This document shows positions 5,179 to 12,331 of a stretch of 33,167 nt of DNA, piece by piece. The stretch spans positions 1-33,167 of the forward strand of contig JAFSQI010000053.1 in NCBI GenBank assembly GCA_017446685.1, written 5' to 3'. The notes under the pieces are model-generated. The model searched no databases and was not told where the DNA came from. It was given only the letters and a program-made list of their open reading frames with translations. The number at the start of each line of letters is the position of its first letter. Position 1 is the first letter of the stretch. The position numbers and the translations under genes are program-made. This stretch comes from Butyrivibrio sp. (lineage in GTDB: Bacteria; Bacillota; Clostridia; Lachnospirales; Lachnospiraceae).

Positions 5179-6714
5179 CTACTGCTTGACTCCTTTATAA
5201 CTAAATCCGAGCATAGTTATATCATCAAACTGTTTTGCATTACCTACAAATTCCTGTATAGAAGAATAAACATTCCCCAGCATATCCTTTGGCGATGCAT
5301 CCGGATTCTTATTAAGTGCCATCAGCATTCGCTCTGAACCAAACAGCTCATTCTGGGCATTGGTCGCTTCAGGAACTCCATCAGTATAGACAAATAAACT
5401 GTCTCCGGGATTCAGTTCAAATTCATGCTCCCTAAAGCGTATGCCTTCAATTGTTGCTACTGCAGGAGAATGCTTGTACTCAACAAGTTGAAACAGACCT
5501 CCCGCTCTTCTCAGTACAGGGTGCTCATGCCCTGCATTTGCAGCAACTCCTTTTCCTGTTGAAAGAGAAATAACAGCCACCCACACTGTTACAAACAGCT
5601 CTGCTTCATTTCCTTCACACAACTGATTATTTACACTTGAAAGAGCGCTTGCAGGGGAATCTCCCATTAACATCCTGTTCCTTATAAGTGTTCTTGACAC
5701 CATCATGAAAAGAGCCGCAGGAATACCTTTCCCTGAGACATCAGCCATTACAAGGCACATTTTATCATCATCTATCATAAAGAAATCGTAAAAGTCACCA
5801 CCGACCTCTTTTGCAGGATTCATTGTAGCATAAAGATCAAATTCTTTTCTTCCCGGCATGTACGGAAAGGTTTTGGGCAGCATATTCTCCTGTATATTGG
5901 CAGCCAGCGCCAAATCTCTATCTGCTGCCGCTCTCTCTTTTCCCTGGGCAACATTAAGAATGCAATACATGACCAGTATAATCAGCATAACTACACCTGC
6001 ACTGAGTGAAAGACCATATACCGCAACAGTCATGATACCAACTGCAATCGGTGCCACCGCATATAAAAAAAATGTAACTATCTGATAAAGCTGAAGATAG
6101 TTTCTTTTTACTATAACTGCCGTCAATGCCGCTATCATTGTAATAAGCGCATAGGTCATTGACAGCGGATACATGGGAGATCTGTGATATATTCCGTCTG
6201 CATCCACTGTAAAATAAATTCCCGTAAAAAGATTGATAATCCGCATGCAAATCGCCAGGCACAAACCGATTTGTATGCCCTTTCCAAATTTGGCTATTAT
6301 ACCCTTTTTGATTCCGAGATAGTCCATAGTATATAGCCAGAAAAAGCACGCTTCAAGCGGAGCACAAAGATAATAAACCGTATTATCAAGAATATTTAAC
6401 AATCTTAATCCTGCAACCCCATCAAGAAGCCATGCCATCGCATCCGAAAACAGCCCCAGGTATGCAACATTCAAAAGATATAACAGATATCTGAGATCCG
6501 TTCCTGTTTTTTGCACGTCAATTATACAGCAGACAAACAGGATATAACCCATGACCATTCCAAAAAAATCAAAAGAAATATTAAAAACATAAATCGGAAG
6601 AATATTGTGAATTCCCCTTAAGAATAAAAACTGCACACATAGAATTATCAGCGCAATATAGATAATGCTCGCAATGATAACCTGCTTCTTTTCTTTTTTT
6701 CCAATAAATTCCAT
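5179..6714 (-). CDS. Membrane-bound PP2C (SpoIIE/RsbU-type) serine phosphatase
   Basis: The first ~255 residues contain seven or eight hydrophobic segments. A short linker (AANIQENMLPKTFP), typical in front of RsbU-like domains, leads to a SpoIIE-type PP2C domain of about 230 residues. Metal-binding aspartates are visible in EVGGDFYD (D307), MADVSGKG (D325), FVYTDGVPEA and FDDITM near the C terminus; NAGHEHP is the conserved middle motif. Such proteins dephosphorylate anti-anti-sigma factors or similar STAS proteins in partner-switching pathways. No anti-sigma kinase or STAS gene is in the window, so the target is elsewhere. It is not sporulation SpoIIE, which has a longer and different membrane part. 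The ATG at 6714 has GGTGGG 3 bases before it. Confidence 0.9.
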   Translation of the reverse strand: MEFIGKKEKKQVIIASIIYIALIILCVQFLFLRGIHNILPIYVFNISFDFFGMVMGYILFVCCIIDVQKTGTDLRYLLYLLNVAYLGLFSDAMAWLLDGVAGLRLLNILDNTVYYLCAPLEACFFWLYTMDYLGIKKGIIAKFGKGIQIGLCLAICMRIINLFTGIYFTVDADGIYHRSPMYPLSMTYALITMIAALTAVIVKRNYLQLYQIVTFFLYAVAPIAVGIMTVAVYGLSLSAGVVMLIILVMYCILNVAQGKERAAADRDLALAANIQENMLPKTFPYMPGRKEFDLYATMNPAKEVGGDFYDFFMIDDDKMCLVMADVSGKGIPAALFMMVSRTLIRNRMLMGDSPASALSSVNNQLCEGNEAELFVTVWVAVISLSTGKGVAANAGHEHPVLRRAGGLFQLVEYKHSPAVATIEGIRFREHEFELNPGDSLFVYTDGVPEATNAQNELFGSERMLMALNKNPDASPKDMLGNVYSSIQEFVGNAKQFDDITMLGFSYKGVKQ

Positions 6715-7039
6715 TTTCCCACCAAAAACCTCACATATTCATATATAAGAGATTATAGCAAAGTATTGACGGTAAAAAGAATCATAAAAAATAAAGATTT
6801 TATAAATTGTTTTACCTCTTAAGGCTTATCTGATTTGACGGCAGCATATCTTTTATCTTTTCATATCTTGAATTTTACAAAGTCCACACTGTCCCGTTTT
6901 TGACAAGCTCCGGATACATTTCCTGCAATAGCGTATCGTCAATTACTGTTCCATCCAAAATCTTTTGTGAATCCTCCATCTCTTATAAATCGATAAAGAC
7001 AAAAGAGCTTTCTTTTTGATCAGCCTTAGTTTTTTAAGC
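6715..7039. other. Intergenic region between phosphatase and ABC permease
   Basis: It contains the phosphatase promoter (extended -10 at 6752-6760) and one 34-codon minus-strand frame (6979-6875) that begins MEDSQKILDGTVIDD and ends NGTVWTL. That frame has no usable ribosome site and a stop directly upstream, so it may be a remnant. The rest is A+T-rich without recognised structure. Confidence 0.4.
6752..6760 (-). promoter_or_regulatory. Extended -10 promoter of the phosphatase
   Basis: On the minus strand TGC-TATAAT lies 38 bases before the ATG. No good -35 is seen at the right distance. Confidence 0.5.
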
Positions 7040-7687
7040 TCACAATTCTTTATTTGATAGTATTCTTAAACTGCAAGAATACGTAACAAATATAACTATT
7101 GCGCATAAAGCAGTAATGCCTATCATTATAGTTCCCATTGGAATTCCATGTATTATGTTAATAAAGCCTATAGCCGACTCTTCAGAAAAAAGATTCTTTG
7201 CAAATACGAGTACTGCGGCCAGACATCCGCAAATTACAAAAAGAGCAATCTTCCCTTTTTCCGAGCCATATTTTAGTTGTAAAGGGAGAATTATCGTAGC
7301 CAGCATTGACATCCCCGGAAAAATCATGACAAACTCCGGGAACTGAGCTATGAAATTTATGTTTTGCCCACCTGCAATTCCACTGACAATATACAATACA
7401 ATTGAAATACACCAGGCCGCAGCACATGCTGCAATGCAAAGCACGTATTTTTCCCTGATATATGTCTTCCTGTCAATAGGAAGCGTGAACAGAAATCCAA
7501 AACCGTTATCAAACTCATCATAGCTTAGCGTTCCCGCGGCAATTATTCCTGCAAGCATCGTGAAATATAAAACTGCAAAAGTACCAGAGCCACTCATACC
7601 AAGAACCAGCTCAACAACTATAATCACGATAAAAATCTGCTTCCTCTTAAACAGCAGACGAATATCTTTTTCAAGTAATCCACGCAT
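7040..7687 (-). CDS. ABC-2 type permease partner of the GntR/ATPase operon
   Basis: This 215-residue membrane protein has six predicted hydrophobic segments. It starts MRGLLEKDIRLLFKRKQ, the usual cytoplasmic lead-in of ABC-2 permeases, and has the loop YDEFDNGFGFLFTLPI-DRKTYIREK between segments 2 and 3, a recurring feature of permeases paired with YtrA/YtrB systems. The ATG at 7687 is preferred because AGGAGG is 7 bases before it; the upstream ATG at 7711 overlaps the end of the ATPase gene and lacks a ribosome site. It is the last gene of a three-gene operon. The substrate is unknown; related systems respond to cell-envelope antibiotics or export small molecules. Confidence 0.85.
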   Translation of the reverse strand: MRGLLEKDIRLLFKRKQIFIVIIVVELVLGMSGSGTFAVLYFTMLAGIIAAGTLSYDEFDNGFGFLFTLPIDRKTYIREKYVLCIAACAAAWCISIVLYIVSGIAGGQNINFIAQFPEFVMIFPGMSMLATIILPLQLKYGSEKGKIALFVICGCLAAVLVFAKNLFSEESAIGFINIIHGIPMGTIMIGITALCAIVIFVTYSCSLRILSNKEL

Positions 7688-7707
7688 TAGTCTTCCTCCT
7701 GACTTGA

Positions 7708-8541
7708 TCATATATAAAGAATAAGATCATCTATATTTCCGTTCTCAATAACAAGTTCCGGATAATTCTCCGCATAGAACTGTCTTTCATTTGTAAGGCA
7801 TACGACTCCATAGCTATCTTTTTTAGTGGTAAGTACATATTCTTTATCCAGACTCTCATACGACTTCTCATCCATCTTTAGAAGTGCATAATTGCCAAGT
7901 ATCACATCCGTGTCCTCATGAACAACAACTTTTCCATTACTGATAAGATAGATATCATCACATAACCCTTCCAGATCTGTTGATATATGCGATGTTATGA
8001 GTATTGAACATTTCTCATTATCCACAAGGTATTGTCTTAAAAGATCAAGTATTTCATTTCTGGCCTCAACATCCAAGCCAGCTGTCGGTTCATCCAGTAT
8101 CAGAATCTCTGCCTTATGACTAATCGCTATCAGAACTCTGAGCTTAGCCCTCATACCGGTTGAAAAATCCTTGAACTGCTTGTCCATCGGTATTCGCAGT
8201 TCAGAACACTTATTTCTGAAAAATGATTCTTCAAACAAGGGATACATTTTCTTTAAAATATGTATGACATCTTCAGCATTTAAGTACATACTAAATCCAG
8301 AATCCGACATAGTAGCCCCAATCATACATTTATCAGAATTGGTAAGCTCAGATACTTCTTTCCCATTTATTGTTATATGTCCGTTATCCGGTTTTATAAG
8401 GCCGAGGATGGCTTTTATCGTTGTGCTCTTTCCAGCTCCATTTTTCCCAATAAGCCCGGTAACAGTTCCATCCGGAATTTCAAGCGAAACTTCCAGTCCG
8501 AAATCTCCGTATTTCTTCGCCAGATTATCAACCTTTATCAT
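7708..8541 (-). CDS. ABC transporter ATP-binding protein
   Basis: This 277-residue ATPase has Walker A GKNGAGKST (residues 32-40), signature FSTGMRAKL, a degenerate form of LSGGQ usual in YtrB-like proteins, Walker B ILILDEPTAGLD and switch histidine SILITSH. The C-terminal 80 residues form the extra domain of this class. Its ATG overlaps the stop of the GntR gene by four bases (ATGA), so the two are translationally coupled, and GGAGG lies 7 bases upstream. It energises the permease encoded directly downstream. Confidence 0.93.
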   Translation of the reverse strand: MIKVDNLAKKYGDFGLEVSLEIPDGTVTGLIGKNGAGKSTTIKAILGLIKPDNGHITINGKEVSELTNSDKCMIGATMSDSGFSMYLNAEDVIHILKKMYPLFEESFFRNKCSELRIPMDKQFKDFSTGMRAKLRVLIAISHKAEILILDEPTAGLDVEARNEILDLLRQYLVDNEKCSILITSHISTDLEGLCDDIYLISNGKVVVHEDTDVILGNYALLKMDEKSYESLDKEYVLTTKKDSYGVVCLTNERQFYAENYPELVIENGNIDDLILYI

Positions 8542-8915
8542 CGGTATTCCTCCATTATTATAGTGGCTATCTCAAGAATTTCTTCTTTACTCATCCCAAG
8601 TGCTATAGCCTTCTCGATAGCTGCCGCCATTTCTTCCTCTACAGATTTGCGCCTGGCTTCCATGGCTAACTGCTGGTCGGTGGCTGCCACAAATGTTCCC
8701 TTGCCGTGAACTGTTACTACAAACCCATCTTCCTCAAGCTTATCGTATGCCTTTTTTACAGTTAATGAGCTGATGCGAAGCTCACCTGAAAGCGTCCTCA
8801 CAGATGGTAACATCTCATCATCTTTAAGTTCACCGCTGATTATCTCCTTCTTTATCTGATCTACTAATTGTTCATAGATTGGTACCATTGAGGTTTTATT
8901 TAAAATTATATGCAT
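8538..8915 (-). CDS. GntR-family transcriptional repressor (YtrA type)
   Basis: This 125-residue protein has the winged helix of GntR at residues 5-75: YEQLVDQIKKEIISGEL, LPSVRTL, ISSLTVKKAYDKLEEDG, and the wing VHGKGTFV. The C-terminal part is a short helical tail rather than a full effector domain, as in the YtrA subgroup, which regulates ABC transporters next to it. The ATG at 8915 is chosen over the one at 8963 because GGAGG is 7 bases upstream and the frame before it runs through the promoter. It heads the operon and very likely represses its own promoter through the palindrome at 8948-8972. Confidence 0.92.
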   Translation of the reverse strand: MHIILNKTSMVPIYEQLVDQIKKEIISGELKDDEMLPSVRTLSGELRISSLTVKKAYDKLEEDGFVVTVHGKGTFVAATDQQLAMEARRKSVEEEMAAAIEKAIALGMSKEEILEIATIIMEEYR

Positions 8916-8934
8916 ATCCCTTCCTCCAATAAAC

Positions 8935-8972
8935 AGTATATAACAGTGTATAACAGTTGTCAACTGTTATAC
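8935..8972 (-). promoter_or_regulatory. Promoter with overlapping GntR operator
   Basis: On the minus strand TTGACA (8963-8958), 17 bases, then TATACT (8940-8935) gives a near-consensus promoter. A perfect palindrome GTATAACAGTTG-t-CAACTGTTATAC (8948-8972) covers the -35, and further TATAACAGT half-sites fill the spacer. This is the form expected for a YtrA-type operator. Confidence 0.88.
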
Positions 8973-8991
8973 GCTGTTTATTGTCCACATA

Positions 8992-9030
8992 TAAAAATAG
9001 GCAGGTGCGGTTTCATCTGCCCTTGCCTAT
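8992..9030 (-). terminator. Terminator of the AAA/PD-(D/E)XK gene
   Basis: On the minus strand ATAGGCAAGG pairs with CCTGCCTAT (one bulge) and is followed by TTTTTATA, 22 bases after the stop at 9052. Confidence 0.75.
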
Positions 9031-9051
9031 CTTATCCCTTTTTACTGATCT

Positions 9052-10641
9052 TCACACAGTTCCTTCAAACAGCACCTTATCGCCTACCTGAACTCTCTCC
9101 ACACCTTGCGCCTTCTTTTTGTTGAAGTTAAAGCTGAGCATATAGCCAGTATCAAGATGCCAATGATTCAAATAATCTATTATTTGCTTTTCGCCTTCAG
9201 CATTGTATCTTTCTCCACGCCAGATCTTAAGCTCAATAATATACTGCTGACCAAGATAATCTATGATTACATCTGTTCTAGTTTGATCACGGGTCTGCGC
9301 TTCAATGTAGTAATTACCGGTTCCATTTATTATTGGCTTTACATACAGCAGAAACTGCTCTCTTCCGTCCTTTTCTTTAAATCTTTCTTGTAAGGGGCCA
9401 CAAACTTCGGTATAAGTCTTAATGAAGCCTTCAAGAATAAGACGCATGTTCAGCTTTCCATCCTCAACAAAACGGTTCTTAGCAAGCTGACCTTCTCTTG
9501 AGAATATATTACTCTTCAATTCTTCATCAGAGAGAAATAGGTTATAGAGCATAGTTTCAAATATCCTGTTCGCTACTCTGACAGTATTATGGTCGTTCCT
9601 GATAAGGCCATACATCTGCAGCTGGATGATAGAATCCTGCTGTGCATTCCAAGTAAGTTTTGTTCCTTCCATCAGAATACTACGAATAGACTTCTTTAAC
9701 TCCGGATAGCAATCAAGATTTTTAGTCAATGACTGGAACAATGTGTTATTTTCCGAAAGTATAAGCTTAATTGCCTCATCAATGCCTCTTGATGTCCAAG
9801 CATTAGCAACCCCCATTTTCTTACTTATGTCAACATCTAACCGCTCGCAGATACGACTAACCAAGAAAGGATACCCATTAGTGTAATCTCTAATTAGTTT
9901 TGCAATAGCAACAGTATCCATTCCTGTATTATGGTCAGCCTCATACTCATCAAGCATTCCTTTTATGCCACTCTCAGAAAGGCTCATGTCTATTTCAAAA
10001 TCCGCTGCAATGTTCCATGGACTATTAACCTTATGGTCATCCTCAGATCTGATTTTTGATTTAAGATGCTTAACATCAGTTACCCCTGCAAGAATCACTG
10101 ACTGCATAGCCGGAACGCCATCTGTGTCACGGCTGATATAACCATCTCTGAGTTGAGCAAGAAAATCGAGGAAAACCTGATTATTTGTCGCACTGTCTAC
10201 TTCATCTATAATAAGTACAATCGGCGTGTCTGAAGCTTTTATCCACCTTTTCAGGATTCTAAAAAGATCGTCCATCTTTACTTTGTCTGCATCAGAATCA
10301 TTAAGCTTTTCCAATGCATCTAGTACCTTCTCAGGGATGGGAACATTCTCAAATTCGTGAAGATCTATGAGAAGTCTGGCGAAAGCCTGCGAAAAAGTTC
10401 CTTCATTTTCAAAAGCCCCAGCACCTATTCCCTGAAAATCCAATGCCAAAACCAAATAATTCTTGACCAATTCTTTTTTCAAAGCACTCAGTGTTGTAGT
10501 CTTTCCATACTGTCTCGCTCTATTGATAGTAAAGTATTTACCAGCATCCACAAGCTTCCTTATTTCTGACACTCTTTCAGAAAGATCTACCATATAATGT
10601 TTTGATGGTATGCATACAGCTGTTGTATTGAATACTTTCAT
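9052..10641 (-). CDS. AAA-ATPase-like protein with C-terminal PD-(D/E)XK nuclease-like domain
   Basis: This 529-residue protein has a degenerate nucleotide-binding loop RARQYGKTTT (41-50) and Walker B VLIIDEVD (142-149), typical of the AAA-ATPase-like/DUF1703 group. Residues 455-472 (RTDVIIDYLGQQYIIELK) give the D-x12-14-E-x-K pattern of a PD-(D/E)XK nuclease core, with D457, E470 and K472. These proteins occur in many paralogous copies in Bacteroidetes and some Lachnospiraceae; their function is not established, and defence, DNA processing and mobile-element roles have been suggested. It is a single-gene unit with its own promoter and terminator. AAGAAGAGA before the ATG is a modest ribosome site. 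Confidence 0.85.
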   Translation of the reverse strand: MKVFNTTAVCIPSKHYMVDLSERVSEIRKLVDAGKYFTINRARQYGKTTTLSALKKELVKNYLVLALDFQGIGAGAFENEGTFSQAFARLLIDLHEFENVPIPEKVLDALEKLNDSDADKVKMDDLFRILKRWIKASDTPIVLIIDEVDSATNNQVFLDFLAQLRDGYISRDTDGVPAMQSVILAGVTDVKHLKSKIRSEDDHKVNSPWNIAADFEIDMSLSESGIKGMLDEYEADHNTGMDTVAIAKLIRDYTNGYPFLVSRICERLDVDISKKMGVANAWTSRGIDEAIKLILSENNTLFQSLTKNLDCYPELKKSIRSILMEGTKLTWNAQQDSIIQLQMYGLIRNDHNTVRVANRIFETMLYNLFLSDEELKSNIFSREGQLAKNRFVEDGKLNMRLILEGFIKTYTEVCGPLQERFKEKDGREQFLLYVKPIINGTGNYYIEAQTRDQTRTDVIIDYLGQQYIIELKIWRGERYNAEGEKQIIDYLNHWHLDTGYMLSFNFNKKKAQGVERVQVGDKVLFEGTV

Positions 10642-10682
10642 TAGAAATCTCTTCTTTCCTTGAATAATCCTTATCTACTACT

Positions 10683-10712
10683 ATTCTAGCATTTTACGAT
10701 TTTGTTTACCAA
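10683..10712 (-). promoter_or_regulatory. Promoter of the AAA/PD-(D/E)XK gene
   Basis: TGC-TAGAAT (extended -10, 10690-10683) with TTGGTA 18 bases upstream (10712-10707), about 40 bases before the ATG. Confidence 0.5.
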
Positions 10713-10837
10713 TTGACTATTCACCATCCTCATCGTTCAAATCGGATAACCCACTATTTCACCACCAGATTTTCTATGTTAAAAGAAATAAAACTGTGAA
10801 TAAACGGAGTGAGTTAGATTGAAGTTAGATTTCGGGG

Positions 10838-10870
10838 TAAAAAATGAGGGTTTGCAAATCTGCAAACCCT
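10838..10870 (-). terminator. Terminator of tRNA-Pro
   Basis: On the minus strand AGGGTTTGC, loop AGATTT, GCAAACCCT, then CATTTTTT. It starts 14 bases after the tRNA 3' end. Confidence 0.88.
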
Positions 10871-10883
10871 GATAAAATCTAAA

Positions 10884-10957
10884 TCGAGGCGACAAGATTC
10901 GAACTTGCGACCTCTGCGTCCCGAACGCAGCGCTCTACCAAACTGAGCCACGCCTCG
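10884..10957 (-). tRNA. tRNA-Pro (anticodon CGG)
   Basis: The minus strand folds as a complete cloverleaf. The acceptor is CGAGGCG/CGCCTCG, the D arm GCTCAGTTTGGTAGAGC, and the anticodon arm CTGCG-TTCGGGA-CGCAG. Anticodon CGG reads CCG. The T arm is GCAAG-TTCGAAT-CTTGT and the discriminator is A. CCA is not encoded. Confidence 0.96.
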
Positions 10958-10962
10958 ATAAA

Positions 10963-11027
10963 ATAATGCCGTTACAATTATTTTCAACGGCATTATCGAT
11001 TATATCAATGAATTAATATTTTTACAA
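10963..11027 (-). promoter_or_regulatory. Promoter and leader hairpin of tRNA-Pro
   Basis: TTGTAA (11027-11022), 17 bases and TATAAT preceded by TGA (11004-10999) make a strong promoter. Directly after it lies a perfect 11-base inverted repeat ATAATGCCGTT/AACGGCATTAT (10996-10986 with 10973-10963) ending six bases before the tRNA. The expected start (about 10992) falls inside the left arm. The -35 hexamer lies in the end of the dispersed repeat at 11021-11126. Confidence 0.75.
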
Positions 11028-11126
11028 GTACACCGACCTATATTTTTTCAACTCCTGCATCAAGGTCTCATGAAATTCGCAGCTTAGTACTGATTTCTGT
11101 CTGAGCAGTACATCATCATCACATTA
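11021..11126 (-). repeat. Dispersed intergenic repeat, copy A
   Basis: On the minus strand this copy and the one at 14055-14160 share TAATGTG at the start, TACTGCTCAGAC about 16 bases in, an ATTTC-x-TGA core leading to CTTGATGCA, and GTGTACTTG-x-AAA at the end, with the same spacing to within a base or two. A 29-base core differs at only seven positions. Neither copy has an ORF in common that stays open. Copy A lies between the AAA+ ATPase stop and tRNA-Pro. Confidence 0.8.
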
Positions 11127-11161
11127 CAAAACAGCTACACTAGTCTACCTAAATCAGTCTT

Positions 11162-12331
11162 TCACTCAGGTTCTTTTTTTGATTCTCCTAAGTTTCCATC
11201 ATCTTCTTTATGAGAATGTTCATCCATCAGGTCTTCCAACGTGATTGTCATCATATCCTCTCCGGTCGGATTTTCCATGCCTGAGATTCTCCTTGCCTGA
11301 TTTGTAATTATCTCTTCAAAAAGATTTCTGACTTCACGGGCATTGGCGAAATTATCGATATTTTCTATTTTTCTCGCTGTTATAAGTGCTCTTACCTGAT
11401 GTTTAACGTTCTCTTCTACCTTATAATCATACTTATTGCAGTTCATATAGAAAATCTGCTCAAGTTCATCAATGCTGTAATCCGGAAACTCAATATATTT
11501 GTTAAATCTTGACTTCAATCCCGGATTGCTGTTGATAAATTTCTTCATTGGCTCTGTGTAGCCTGCAACTATAACAACGAAATCATCTCTGTTATCTTCC
11601 ATCGCTTTAAGTATCGTATCAATAGCTTCCTGTCCGAAAGAATCGTCCTTTTGAGCAAGGGAATAGGCCTCGTCTATAAATAGCACTCCGCCTTTTGCTT
11701 TATTTATCTGCTCTGTTGTTTTAATCGCTGTCTGTCCCACATAGCCTGCTACAAGTCCGGATCTGTCAACTTCAACAAGCTGCCCCTTTGAAAGAACTCC
11801 GATTTGTTTGTAAATGTTTGCAATAATCCTTGCTACAGTAGTTTTTCCTGTTCCTGGATTTCCTGTAAAAACAAGATGAAGTGAAACAGGAACTGATTTT
11901 AACCCCTGATCTTTTCTTGCTTTCTGAACTTTTACAAAAGCAGTTAGTTCCTTAACATCATCTTTAATAGTAGTAAGCCCGATCAGTTTCTCTAAGGTCT
12001 CCATCGGGTCTTCCTCTGGTTCCTTTGATTCTTCCTGCTTAGCATTGTTTAAATTTGAATCTGCAGCAAAAAGATTTTTGGCCTCATCTAAAGCTGCATT
12101 TGCATTTTTTATCGCATCTTCAACATTTTCGCTCTTTGCATTGCCTACAGGTTCTTTTGCCTTTTCAATTGTTTTTTCACTGCTTCCTGCATTAGATGAG
12201 CCGGGAGCGGAATTTCCGCCTCCGGCATTAGTATTAAAGAAGTCTCCATATATACTTCCGAGCAGATTTTTTTGCATGTTAGTTATTCTATTAAGTGTTT
12301 CCAGCTCTTTTTCTCTTGAATCTTTAGTCAT
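11162..12331 (-). CDS. CbxX/CfxQ (SpoVK-like) AAA+ ATPase
   Basis: Residues 1-110 form a charged, low-complexity, helical lead with a G/S/A-rich spacer. From about 115 follows one AAA+ module: Walker A GNPGTGKTT (157-165), Walker B GGVLFIDEAYSL (214-225), sensor region VIVAGY, and the arginine finger in NPGLKSRF (R275). The helical lid domain continues to about 365. CbxX/CfxQ proteins are hexameric remodelling ATPases; the namesakes reactivate RuBisCO, but most bacterial members, often near secretion or sporulation genes, have unknown clients. Its ATG lies inside the stop region of the upstream secreted DUF5722 gene (ATGACTAA), with only a weak ribosome site of its own, so its translation is likely coupled to that gene. 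Confidence 0.9.
   Translation of the reverse strand: MTKDSREKELETLNRITNMQKNLLGSIYGDFFNTNAGGGNSAPGSSNAGSSEKTIEKAKEPVGNAKSENVEDAIKNANAALDEAKNLFAADSNLNNAKQEESKEPEEDPMETLEKLIGLTTIKDDVKELTAFVKVQKARKDQGLKSVPVSLHLVFTGNPGTGKTTVARIIANIYKQIGVLSKGQLVEVDRSGLVAGYVGQTAIKTTEQINKAKGGVLFIDEAYSLAQKDDSFGQEAIDTILKAMEDNRDDFVVIVAGYTEPMKKFINSNPGLKSRFNKYIEFPDYSIDELEQIFYMNCNKYDYKVEENVKHQVRALITARKIENIDNFANAREVRNLFEEIITNQARRISGMENPTGEDMMTITLEDLMDEHSHKEDDGNLGESKKEPE

Noticed and set aside
6875-6979. 34-codon minus-strand frame MEDSQKILDG
   Set aside because: There is no usable ribosome site, a stop codon lies directly upstream, and no family is recognised; kept only as a note in the intergenic entry.
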